In this document: positions 42,598 to 50,884 of the stretch, piece by piece
Numbering within the stretch: the stretch's first letter is position 1
Layout: each line of letters opens with the position of its first letter
The notes under the pieces: model-generated
Seen by the model: only the letters and a program-made list of their open reading frames with translations
Database searches by the model: none
Told to the model about the DNA's origin: nothing
Source: Afipia birgiae 34632
Lineage (GTDB): Bacteria; Pseudomonadota; Alphaproteobacteria; Rhizobiales; Xanthobacteraceae
Reading direction: 5' to 3'
Assembly (NCBI RefSeq): GCF_000308295.2
Contig: NZ_HG326655.1
Coordinates: 43,246 to 107,245 of the forward strand
Length of the DNA: 64,000 nucleotides
Made by a program: the position numbers and the translations under genes

Positions 42598-43839
42598 CTA
42601 AGCCGCTTTGGGAAGCGCGCCGACCATGTCGTCCTTGGCTTTCGGCGGACGCACATTCATCAGCATCTGGAATGACCCAGCGACCAATCCGATAATGACC
42701 GCGCCCTTCCAGGCCATGTCATAGCTGCCGAGGTGATCGAAAATCAATCCGCTGCCCCATGCGCCGATGAAGGATCCCACCTGGTGGCTAAAGAACGCGA
42801 TGCCGGTCAAGGTCGCCATGTAGCGAAGCCCGAACAACTGCGCGACAAGGCCATTCACCAGCGGAATGACCCCGAGCCAGAGCGATCCCATGACCGCGGC
42901 GAATATCAGCGTTGAAGCAGGTGTGGCGGGCAGGATGAAATACACCGCAATCGCCAGCGACCGCGCGATGTAAATGCCGCCCAGCAGCAACTGCTTGGGA
43001 TAACGTCCTCCGAGCCAGCCGAAAACATACGACCCGAACACGTTGAAGAGTCCGATCAGCGCCAGCGCCGATGCGCCGAGCGAAGGATCGAGACCGCAAA
43101 TGGCAAGATAATTCGGCAGGTGTGTCGTGATAAAGACAAGCTGAAGTCCGCACACAAAGAAGGCCAGAGCCATAATCACGTAGCCGGAATGTCCAAGGGC
43201 AGACTGGACCACCGCGCCGAGCGACTGATTTAGTTCGTCTGCCTTGTCCAACTCGATCTTGTCGGCGCCGCCCGCGCCGAACGCCGAGGGCAGCATCACG
43301 CAAGCGAGACCAACGAAACCGACCAGCGCGATCTGCCAGCCTGCGGTCGAAATCAGGGCTTGCGCCAACGGCGAAGCGATCACGAGGCCGATGGAGCCAG
43401 CGGCGGAGATCGCGCCCATGGTGACGCTGCGCTTGGCGGCGGAGACTGCCCGCGCCGCGACCGTCATGCTCATGCTCGCGGCGGTGCAGGACAGCGCGAT
43501 GCCCACGCAAATTCCGGCGCCGAAAGTAAACGCCAGCGCCGTGGTCGAGAAAATCATGGTGACGAGGCCGAGTACATACACCAACACACCCGCGAGCATC
43601 ACATAACGTGATCCATATCTGTCGGCGAGGATGCCGACGAAGGGCTGCGTCACGCCCCAAACGATATTCTGGATCGCGGTGGCCAAGGAGAAATCGGCAC
43701 TGGTAATCTGGGTATCATGCAGGATCGAGGGCTGGAAAAGCCCGAAGCTCTGCCGCATACCCATCGACAGGCTCAACATGACGGACGCGCCGATCAAAAT
43801 CGACCACTTCTGATAAGAACTGAGCTGAGCGGCCTGCAT
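42598..43839 (-). CDS. MFS transporter
   Basis: 413 residues with twelve membrane helices. Major facilitator motifs: GILADRYGSRYVMLAG (the A-motif DRxGxR) and the second-half GWLGGRYPKQLLLGG. It resembles the oxalate/formate or monocarboxylate antiporter-like branch (SFGLFQPSILHDTQITSADF). A frame to 43872 adds MINVISGEF; the ATG at 43839 is preferred. Substrate unknown. Divergent from the GNAT gene at 43947. Confidence 0.85.
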   Translation of the reverse strand: MQAAQLSSYQKWSILIGASVMLSLSMGMRQSFGLFQPSILHDTQITSADFSLATAIQNIVWGVTQPFVGILADRYGSRYVMLAGVLVYVLGLVTMIFSTTALAFTFGAGICVGIALSCTAASMSMTVAARAVSAAKRSVTMGAISAAGSIGLVIASPLAQALISTAGWQIALVGFVGLACVMLPSAFGAGGADKIELDKADELNQSLGAVVQSALGHSGYVIMALAFFVCGLQLVFITTHLPNYLAICGLDPSLGASALALIGLFNVFGSYVFGWLGGRYPKQLLLGGIYIARSLAIAVYFILPATPASTLIFAAVMGSLWLGVIPLVNGLVAQLFGLRYMATLTGIAFFSHQVGSFIGAWGSGLIFDHLGSYDMAWKGAVIIGLVAGSFQMLMNVRPPKAKDDMVGALPKAA

Positions 43840-43946
43840 TGCAGAAAATTCTCCCGATATGACGTTTATCATCGCATCGGAATCGGCGTTTTACCATCTG
43901 CGCAGAGAACAATGCTGATGTGCACGGCGGAAAGACAGGCGATCGA

Positions 43947-44471
43947 ATGAGCATCGAAATCGATATCACGACCGGTGACGCGGCTTGGCCGGCAGTTAAG
44001 CCACTATTGTCGGCCGTTTGGCCGCCGGAGGTCGTGAAAGCAGCGCCATGGGGCCATATCGTCTTCGCCCACGCCGACCTCCGGGTCATGATCGAGGCGG
44101 ACGGTGAAATCGTCTGCCATGTCGGGATTTACCGCCGCACTGGCACCTGGAACGGCCGCAAGGTGGTGATCGGAGGGATCGGCGGCGTGGCAACGCGTGA
44201 GGATTGCCGCGGCCGTGGCTATGCGACATTGGCGATCAACGCAGCAATCCATACCCTGACCGAGGAACGCGCCACCGATTTCGGAATGCTGTTCTGCGAA
44301 CCGCACAACAATGCTTTTTATGAAAAACTTGGCTGGCAGACATTCAACGGCCCCGTCTACGCCGAACAACCCAGCGGACGCGCACAGTTCACGGCGATGG
44401 CGCCCTATGTTTTCAAGATCAAGCGCCTACTGCGCGAAGGCACCATCGATCTCTGCGGCCTGCCATGGTGA
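43947..44471 (+). CDS. GNAT-family acetyltransferase
   Basis: 174 residues. The acetyl-CoA site is in VATREDCRGRGYATLAINAA (R-x-x-G-R-G). MLFCEPHNNAFYEKLGWQTF is the GNAT motif B region. Residues 15-45 (WPAVKPLLSAVWPPEVVKAA) are similar to the N-terminal part of AAC(2')-type enzymes, but the substrate cannot be deduced. ATG at 43947. The gene at 44512 begins 40 bases after the stop. Confidence 0.78.
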   Translation: MSIEIDITTGDAAWPAVKPLLSAVWPPEVVKAAPWGHIVFAHADLRVMIEADGEIVCHVGIYRRTGTWNGRKVVIGGIGGVATREDCRGRGYATLAINAAIHTLTEERATDFGMLFCEPHNNAFYEKLGWQTFNGPVYAEQPSGRAQFTAMAPYVFKIKRLLREGTIDLCGLPW

Positions 44472-44511
44472 CGGCAGGCATTGAATAGCCTGACACCTTG
44501 AGGGACGCGCC

Positions 44512-44714
44512 ATGAACGATCCCAAACCGATCCGCGAAAGCAGCCAAGGGACGCACATCCTGCGGTCGTTTTGGAAGGTCGCGCTAGCCCGAACGGCAAG
44601 GTCCATTGGGACGGCACGCGCGAGGAAGGCGCGGTCATCCAGATCACGGGATATGGACCGAGCGGAAATACATTCAGCAAACCGGACGAGCCGCAGTTCG
44701 GCAAGACCAACTGA
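44512..44714 (+). pseudogene. Small frameshifted gene (hypothetical protein of about 67 residues)
   Basis: ATG at 44512 follows GAGGG at good spacing and encodes 22 residues ending THILRSFWK (44512-44577). The reading then continues naturally in a different frame as GRASPNGKVHWDGT, through TGYGPSGNTFSKPDEPQFGK, to a TGA at 44712-44714. One extra G near 44577 would join both halves into one protein. Either a true pseudogene or a base-calling error. The ungapped frame alone gives a basic, unlikely peptide. Function unknown. Confidence 0.6.
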
Positions 44715-44828
44715 GGCCCGACGCAAGCCCCAACGGAAGGCCGCCCCTAAGGGCGCCCTTCTAATTATGCAAATAAATCAAGATCTTGGATAGGACGACA
44801 TGCCCGGCCGCCAACAGCCATGTCGGTC

Positions 44829-44844
44829 TGTGACTTGGTTCACA
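44829..44844. promoter_or_regulatory. Crp site upstream of a small membrane protein
   Basis: TGTGA-CTTGGT-TCACA (44829-44844) is an exact match to the Crp dyad TGTGA-N6-TCACA. It ends 53 bases before the ATG at 44898. Preceded by a hairpin, CGACATG (44796-44802)/CATGTCG (44819-44825). A Crp-type regulator is encoded 330 bases away. A second perfect site lies at 54732-54747. Confidence 0.8.
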
Positions 44845-44897
44845 TACGCCTGTCGCAATCTGGGATATGGAAGCGCCTTCCTTCGAAGGAGGCTCTC

Positions 44898-45152
44898 ATG
44901 CAGGCCCCAGAAGAATTTGCCCATCCAGACATAGGCAGTCGACGAAACTGGACGGTGTGTTGGAGATGGTCGGTGTCGGTACTGGCTGTGGAATTTGCTC
45001 TTGTCATGGTCTTGATCGGATTCGCGGTAAGCTCCCGGTCAGACTCACGCGTGAAGCCGCCCTCGCAGTTCGAACAGGCGCAGCAGCAAGGCCCAGGTCA
45101 CAGCCGCAAAGCGTGTCCGCTGGTTAGCCTCCGCAAAACACAAGAGCTCTGA
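44898..45152 (+). CDS. Small single-span membrane protein under a Crp site
   Basis: 84 residues. A hydrophilic start (DIGSRRNW), one helix (about 24-44, SVSVLAVEFALVMVLIGFAV) and a 40-residue soluble tail with QFEQAQQQ. The RBS GAAGGAGG before CTCTC-ATG is unusually strong. A longer frame from 44820 runs through the Crp site and is rejected. The layout (Crp site, AGGAGGCTC, small membrane protein) recurs at 54859. Not a known family. It is convergent with the Crp gene, 19 bases between stops. Confidence 0.7.
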   Translation: MQAPEEFAHPDIGSRRNWTVCWRWSVSVLAVEFALVMVLIGFAVSSRSDSRVKPPSQFEQAQQQGPGHSRKACPLVSLRKTQEL

Positions 45153-45171
45153 TGGCCGACCGGCCATGCGA

Positions 45172-45891
45172 TCAATCCTGCGAACGCTCCGCCAGAGCCT
45201 TCAACGAATCCACATCGATGATAGTAATCGATCCACGTTGAAGACGGACCAGCTTCCGGGCAGCCCACTCATGCAGTTGCTTGTTGACGCTTTCTCTCGA
45301 CATCCCGAGCATCTCGCCAATTTCCTGCTGCGTGATGGTGATTTTCCTATCGGAGGATGCACCCGGTCTGTCAATCAGACGGATGAGTACCTTGGCCAGC
45401 TTGCCCGACAATTCGGGAAATATGACCTGCTCCACATGATCGCTGATCCAGCGCAACCGGACGCAAAGCAGCTCTATCAGCTTTGTTGCCAGTACCGGTT
45501 GGCCGGCCAACAAGGATAGAAAATCTCTCCGATCAACGACAAACAACTCGCAGTTCGAATTTGCAATAGCGTCAGCAGTTCTGGCGAGACCATCGAGAAC
45601 TGCGATCTCGCCAAACATCTCTCCGGCATCAACCATGTTGAAGATGGCGCCTCGACCATCCGCGGATGAGACACCAATTTTGACCGTACCGGAAATGATG
45701 AAGAAGAGGCTTTGGCCAGGGTCTCCTTTCGCGAAAATCGTTGCCCCGCGTTTAAAAGTTCTCTTTTTGGCGTAACGGCACAATTGATCCAACGCATCAG
45801 CACCAAGGTCGCGAAACAGAGGATGGCTGCGCAAGACGCTCGTCTTGTCGCTAATGGCGCGGGCAGCACTTGGTCTGTCGTCCTGAAGCAT
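45172..45891 (-). CDS. Crp/Fnr-family transcriptional regulator (Crp-like)
   Basis: 239 residues from the ATG at 45891 (a TTG at 45912 is also possible). Cyclic-nucleotide-binding domain: FKRGATIFAKGDPGQSLFFI, and the phosphate-binding cassette GEMFGEIAVLDGLARTADAI with GE and the Arg-Thr pair of cAMP binders. No N-terminal cysteine cluster as in Fnr. C-terminal HTH: ITQQEIGEMLGMSRESVNKQ; the SRESVNK recognition helix resembles SRETVGR of Crp, consistent with TGTGA half-sites. Faces the nucleotide cyclase gene across a 256-base spacer. Confidence 0.88.
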   Translation of the reverse strand: MLQDDRPSAARAISDKTSVLRSHPLFRDLGADALDQLCRYAKKRTFKRGATIFAKGDPGQSLFFIISGTVKIGVSSADGRGAIFNMVDAGEMFGEIAVLDGLARTADAIANSNCELFVVDRRDFLSLLAGQPVLATKLIELLCVRLRWISDHVEQVIFPELSGKLAKVLIRLIDRPGASSDRKITITQQEIGEMLGMSRESVNKQLHEWAARKLVRLQRGSITIIDVDSLKALAERSQD

Positions 45892-45970
45892 CAGCTTATG
45901 ATCCAGTAGCAAGACAACTAAACTTCTTCCTGTTCGGCGGACTCGTCACCGGGGGAACGGGGTCATATAA

Positions 45971-45991
45971 ATCGGTTGAATTTCAATCGAT
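45971..45991. promoter_or_regulatory. 21-bp near-palindrome between the Crp and cyclase genes
   Basis: ATCGGTTGAA (45971-45980), a central T and TTCAATCGAT (45982-45991) form a dyad with one mismatch. It lies in the 256-base divergent spacer (45892-46147), 79 bases from the Crp start and 157 from the cyclase start. It is not a TGTGA-type site, so a different regulator may act here. I see nothing else in the spacer. Confidence 0.5.
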
Positions 45992-46147
45992 TGCAGCTGC
46001 CGGGCGGCAATGCCTAATACATTTGAGCTATCCCCTCGGCCCGCGTCTATTTTTTAAGCTTCCGACCTCCGCCCTAGCGGGTAGTCCGTCTTGCTATTGC
46101 CAAAGGAACCCTTAAACCTAGCTTGGGCCCAAAATTGCGGGGCTGCC

Positions 46148-49100
46148 ATGAGCATAGGGCAGCGTAGCTTGGTTGGCAGCACAAATCATCGCTGTAACTA
46201 CTGCGGTTTCCTTATGGAACCGACAGCCCGATTTTGCGGTGGCTGTGGACGTCCAAGGCCCCCCTCCAACGACATGGGTCCGCACGAGCTCTCCTTTCTG
46301 CAATCAAATATCCCCGCTGACCTCGCCGACCGCATCTTGCGCTCGGGCGGAGCGATGCTCGGCGAACGCAAACACGTCACGATTGTCTTTGCCGATGTCC
46401 GCGATTCGACAGCACTAATCGATCAACTCGATCCGGAGGAAGTGCTTCAGGTTCTCGGTCCCGTTCTCAAGAGTTTGATGGATGCGGTCCATCACCACGA
46501 AGGCTTCGTGAACCAGACACTTGGCGACGGGATCATGGCGCTGTTCGGGGCTCCTATCGCGAGGGAAGATCATGCTGTTCAAGCGTGCAGCGCGGCACTT
46601 GCGATGCGGACCGCCGTGGGAGAGCTCAATCAAAGGACCGGCAGGGACATCGCTATCCGCATCGGCATAAATTCCGGTGAGGTCGTCATCCATTCGATCG
46701 GCAACAACCTCGCGATGAACTACGACGCGGTTGGGAAGAGCGTCCATTTGGCCGCGCGAATGGAAGAACTCGCCGCACCAGGCAAGATTTTGCTGACCGC
46801 GGCAACGCATGATCTTGCGAAAGGTTTTGTGACGGTCAAGCCGCAGGGATTTGTAAATGTAAAAGGCGTCTCGGAAGCGGTAGAAGCTTTCGAGCTAACA
46901 GCAATACGGATCAGAACGCGATGGCAGGTTCGGTCCGCGCGCGGCCTCAGCGTCCTCGTTGGCCGCCAGAACGAATTGCGCAGCCTGAGAAGCGCGCTTG
47001 AGGATGCCGCTGCAGGACATGGACAATCGCTGTGTATCGTCGGTGAGGCAGGATTGGGAAAATCCCGGCTGATACACGATTTCATCCGGAACCTGTCTGA
47101 CGAGTGGACCGTGCTCGAAACCGCCTGTCCTTCGCAACGCACGAGTTCGAGTTACTATCCCATCAGCATTCTGATCAGGGCCATGTTTGGGATTGGCATT
47201 GATGACAACCCCGAAGCTGTCATTGGTCGCGTCAAGGAAGGGATCGATCGGCTGGACAGCAGTCTGTCGGCTTTCCTGCCGCCAATTCTTTCGCTGCTGG
47301 ATCTCAACGCGGACGATCAAGAGTGGAGAAAACTGGAGCCGTCGGAGCGGCGGCTTAAAACCTTAGAAGCCGTAAAGTCGCTGGCCTTTCATTACACGCG
47401 GTCGAACCCGTCGGTGATCCTGGTCGAGGACCTTCACTGGGCCGACGCAGAGACGAAGCTCATTCTGCAAAATCTGGTTGGCGCTCTGGAAGGGACGCGG
47501 ACCGTTCTTATCGGAACGCAACGCCCTGAGGGTGGGCCGCCGGATTGGGGCACAACCTGTCTCGATCTGTCACCTCTTGACGATACGACGTCTCACCAAT
47601 TGATGAACTGGCTGATGGGAGATGACAACAGCCTCGCCCCGTTAAAACGGCGAATATTGGCTCAGTCTCAAGGCAACCCCTTGTTTATGGAAGAATTGGT
47701 CCAGGCCCTCAAGGAAACCGGATTTCTTGAGGGACAACCTGGCGGCTATCGGGTCGTCAAGCGAACCGGACGGGTTGAAATTCCGCAGACCATTCATTCG
47801 GTGCTCGCCGCTCGCATCGATCTGTTAGACGGATTTCCAAAATCCCTGCTGCAGACGTCGGCCGTCATCGGTATGGAAATTTCCGTCGCACTGCTCTCGG
47901 AAATGCTGGATGTAACTCCGGCAGAAATTTCGGGCGAACTTCGAACGCTCGAGGCCGCTGATTTTCTTCGGAAGATCAGAAGCGCCACGTCGGCCGATTA
48001 TTCCTTCAAGCATGAGCTCACGCGTGAAGTTGTCTACGGCACGATGCTGCTGGGACTTCGGCGCTCTCTTCATGCCAAAGCTGTCGAAATCATCGAATCG
48101 CGTTTTCCCGATCGCCTTGACGAGTACATTGACCGGCTCGCCGACCACGCGTTCAAAGCCGAGCTATGGGAAAAAGCCGTCCCCTACCAGTTGCGCAGCT
48201 GCCGGCGCGCCGTGAAACGCGGAGCCAATCAGGACGCAATCAGCATCTTCGAGCGCGGCCTGGAGACCCTGTCACACTTGCCCCCCTCTCCTGCCAAGAT
48301 CAAGGCCGAGATAGATTTCCGCCTGACGCTGGTCATTGCACTGGAGCCGCTCGGCAAACATCGTCGAATAGCGGACGTCTTGCGCGAGGCAAGCCGTCTG
48401 GCCGACGCCTCCGGAGATCCCGTGCGCACAGCTGCTGTCAATTGTCAGCTCGCAGTGGCCCTTTGGAGACTTGGAGAACATCAGGCCGCGATGGCAGCTG
48501 CCGAAACCGCAAGCGGCATCGCAAATCAAATCGGCGATTCATCGCTTCAGTTCGCTTCGCTTCTCATCGTCGGCATTGTTCACCACGAGCTTGGCAATTT
48601 CGCAACCTCGATCGATATGCACGAAAAGTGCATTTCGCTCGAAACACCGGAGCTTGATCAAAGGCGTGCTGGCTGGGCCGCCTATCCCAGCGTTCTTTTG
48701 CGAACCTTCATGGCTGATTCACTGATTGAACTCGGTGAGCTTGATCGAGCGGAAACTGTCGCCGAGGACGCCAGCAGACGCGCCGAAATCCTGGATCACG
48801 CTTACTCGCGCGCAAATATCAATCATGTGCTCGGGCGCCTGCGGACGGCCCAGGCGCGGCATGCCGAGGCGATTCCCCTTCTGCGCGAAAGTTGGCAGAC
48901 CTGCCTGGATCTCGAAATGGTCCAGATGTATCCCGTCTTCGCGGCCCGCATGGGTGAAGCATATCTCGCAACGGGCGACATCGAGACTGCCCTCGATATC
49001 CTGTCAGTGCCTGAGCGGCTCGACGTGCCGCTGGCGGAGCATGCGTTCGGCTGGCGCTATCTTTTCGTTGCCCAGGGCCGGGCATTGCTCGCTGCCGGCC

Positions 49101-49369
49101 GTCTCGCGGAAGCGCAAGCCGCGGGTGAACGCGCCTTGGCGCTTGCTGAACAGCGAGGGGAACCGCCGCAGCAAGCATATGCAACGCATCTGCTTGGTGA
49201 GATCGCGCGCGCCGGAAATTCGCAAGACACCACCATAACAGAAGCACATTTCAAGCGTGCGCTTGGGCTTGCGGAAAAATGCGGCATGCAAGCTTTGATG
49301 GCGAGCTGTCGTCTCGCGTCGAACAATGCCGCAAATCGAAACAAAGAGCCTAGTACCGCCGACAAATAA
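46148..49369 (+). CDS. Class III nucleotide cyclase fused to a STAND ATPase and TPR-like repeats
   Basis: 1073 residues. A four-cysteine zinc ribbon (C16, C19, C30, C33) is followed by a class III adenylate/guanylate cyclase domain (about 77-240) with metal aspartates D83 in FADVRDST and D127 in GDGIMALFG. The transition-state region is NYDAVGKSVHLAARME, with His in place of the usual Asn, common in this cyclase-ATPase group. Then comes a STAND/AAA module with Walker A GEAGLGKS (about 299-306) and Walker B VILVEDLHWAD (about 421-431). The last 400 residues are helical TPR-like repeats. Probably makes cAMP in response to a protein or ligand bound by the C-terminus. ATG at 46148; divergent from the Crp gene. 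Confidence 0.87.
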   Translation: MSIGQRSLVGSTNHRCNYCGFLMEPTARFCGGCGRPRPPSNDMGPHELSFLQSNIPADLADRILRSGGAMLGERKHVTIVFADVRDSTALIDQLDPEEVLQVLGPVLKSLMDAVHHHEGFVNQTLGDGIMALFGAPIAREDHAVQACSAALAMRTAVGELNQRTGRDIAIRIGINSGEVVIHSIGNNLAMNYDAVGKSVHLAARMEELAAPGKILLTAATHDLAKGFVTVKPQGFVNVKGVSEAVEAFELTAIRIRTRWQVRSARGLSVLVGRQNELRSLRSALEDAAAGHGQSLCIVGEAGLGKSRLIHDFIRNLSDEWTVLETACPSQRTSSSYYPISILIRAMFGIGIDDNPEAVIGRVKEGIDRLDSSLSAFLPPILSLLDLNADDQEWRKLEPSERRLKTLEAVKSLAFHYTRSNPSVILVEDLHWADAETKLILQNLVGALEGTRTVLIGTQRPEGGPPDWGTTCLDLSPLDDTTSHQLMNWLMGDDNSLAPLKRRILAQSQGNPLFMEELVQALKETGFLEGQPGGYRVVKRTGRVEIPQTIHSVLAARIDLLDGFPKSLLQTSAVIGMEISVALLSEMLDVTPAEISGELRTLEAADFLRKIRSATSADYSFKHELTREVVYGTMLLGLRRSLHAKAVEIIESRFPDRLDEYIDRLADHAFKAELWEKAVPYQLRSCRRAVKRGANQDAISIFERGLETLSHLPPSPAKIKAEIDFRLTLVIALEPLGKHRRIADVLREASRLADASGDPVRTAAVNCQLAVALWRLGEHQAAMAAAETASGIANQIGDSSLQFASLLIVGIVHHELGNFATSIDMHEKCISLETPELDQRRAGWAAYPSVLLRTFMADSLIELGELDRAETVAEDASRRAEILDHAYSRANINHVLGRLRTAQARHAEAIPLLRESWQTCLDLEMVQMYPVFAARMGEAYLATGDIETALDILSVPERLDVPLAEHAFGWRYLFVAQGRALLAAGRLAEAQAAGERALALAEQRGEPPQQAYATHLLGEIARAGNSQDTTITEAHFKRALGLAEKCGMQALMASCRLASNNAANRNKEPSTADK

Positions 49370-49412
49370 GCTGCTCCAGCCCCTCGACTATCCAGTCAGC
49401 AGCCATCGCGCC

Positions 49413-50870
49413 TCACGTCGTCAACGCCCGGACCGCCTCAATGCCGGGCAAAAAGAAGTAGCCCCCCCCGCGGACACGGACAAACGGGCGCGGGCGATCG
49501 ATATAATGGTTGGTGGGCCGGTCCTGAATAGTGGCCACATCTCTGGCACAACTGAAATGCCCGAGCGGATCCGTACCGGCGTAAAGACCGCCGAAGTGAG
49601 TGTTGTTAAGCCATGAATGCTGGATCATCTCGAATTGCCCGGCGATGTCCGCATTGAGGGCAATGAACGAGATTCCCCGCGTCGCCTGTTTGCCGGCCGT
49701 CCTTCCTTCGGCGGTATCGAGTCTTTCTCCATATGGCCTGCCACGCCTGATGATGCGATGCATTTTTGAAAGCCGCAGAGCCGTATCGGCATCCGGTCCG
49801 ATGGTGTCCCGTGGATTCGCGCGGCGGATGTGTGCACCAATCGGGCAAGCCATGCCGAAGCGATCCTCGAAATAGTAGAGAAAGTCGTTGCGCGGATCTG
49901 CCTCTGGCGGCCTCTCGATGGGAACCAGAGGGTGGCCTTCGCGCGTCCGCCCAACGAGCAGTGACGCAACTTTTTCCCGTGCGGATTCATCCGCCAGCCC
50001 ATAGATGCGCTCAGCCGTCTTCGCAACGAATTCGTTGAAGGCGGGCACATCCTGTTCCAGTTGCCGGAAAACGAGGTACGTCCCGTTGCGACGAATGTCT
50101 CGCGTTGCGCTGTCCTTCGTAACGGAAACATCTGAGATGCTGGCACGACGCTCATTCTTGTAACCGAGGATGAACTCACCCGCCTTGACGAGGAGAATTC
50201 TCTTTTCCTCTTGGGTCAGCTTTTTGCCGTGATCAGCATCATCGGAATTCCTCCCGCGCTTCCTGCCGTTTGCCTTGGGCGATCCTTCGATCACCGGCTG
50301 GGAAATGCCGTCCTTGAATCCAAAGTGTTCTTTGCGATCGTCATAAATCCGGCCGTCGATAATAAGCGGATCGCCATTCTGTCGCGCTGTCGGCTCAGTA
50401 CCGGCCATTGCATTGATCTCCGCCTCGACCAGAGACAGAAGCTCCGATTCGCCGGCAGCATAGAGCAACAGCATTCCGTCGATGTCGCGCCTCTGCGTCC
50501 AGCCGCCCCACTCCCAGAATTCCGGCGAGCTGTCACCCAGGTCTCCAAGAATGTTCGACCGGCGTGGAAACTTCGTTTCCGCCGTCGGCTTCGGCGCCAT
50601 TCCTTCGAGAAATTCGAGAGAGAAACTGTGCAGCACGCTGTCACTGACGCGGAGATGCTCCAGACCATGCGCCGTCAGCGCCAGGTTTACCGCCTGTTTG
50701 CTGCCGCGATCCGTCGCGCGTGTCAGGCGATCGGCCAGCAGACCGAGCCATCGCTTGGCGGCATCGACCTCGCCGGGCACAAAGTGCCAGAAGAGGTAAG
50801 CGGAAAATGGCAATCCTGCATATCCGCTCAGCACGAGCCTCTGAACGTCATCCCACTCGATCTTCTCCAT
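49413..50870 (-). CDS. DyP-type heme peroxidase
   Basis: 485 residues. The DyP signature GxxDG is GFKDG (184-188), with the distal Asp in it. The proximal heme ligand is H347 in CPIGAHIRRANPRD, and the distal arginine is in RIIRRGRPYG (372-381). No Tat signal or encapsulin-targeting tail is visible, so it is probably cytoplasmic. DyP enzymes use peroxide to oxidise dyes, phenols and other substrates. It is the last gene of a P450-membrane protein-DyP run, 14 bases after the membrane-protein stop. It is convergent with the cyclase gene across 43 bases. Confidence 0.9.
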   Translation of the reverse strand: MEKIEWDDVQRLVLSGYAGLPFSAYLFWHFVPGEVDAAKRWLGLLADRLTRATDRGSKQAVNLALTAHGLEHLRVSDSVLHSFSLEFLEGMAPKPTAETKFPRRSNILGDLGDSSPEFWEWGGWTQRRDIDGMLLLYAAGESELLSLVEAEINAMAGTEPTARQNGDPLIIDGRIYDDRKEHFGFKDGISQPVIEGSPKANGRKRGRNSDDADHGKKLTQEEKRILLVKAGEFILGYKNERRASISDVSVTKDSATRDIRRNGTYLVFRQLEQDVPAFNEFVAKTAERIYGLADESAREKVASLLVGRTREGHPLVPIERPPEADPRNDFLYYFEDRFGMACPIGAHIRRANPRDTIGPDADTALRLSKMHRIIRRGRPYGERLDTAEGRTAGKQATRGISFIALNADIAGQFEMIQHSWLNNTHFGGLYAGTDPLGHFSCARDVATIQDRPTNHYIDRPRPFVRVRGGGYFFLPGIEAVRALTT

Positions 50871-50884
50871 GGCACGTACCCGTA

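Noticed and set aside
44820..44897. Upstream extension of the small membrane protein at 44898
   Set aside because: Would translate through the Crp site; the strong RBS sits immediately before the ATG at 44898.
45971..45991. Fnr/FixK box in the Crp-cyclase spacer
   Set aside because: The dyad centre TTGAATTTCAA lacks the TTGAT-N4-ATCAA spacing, so it is reported only as an unidentified palindrome.
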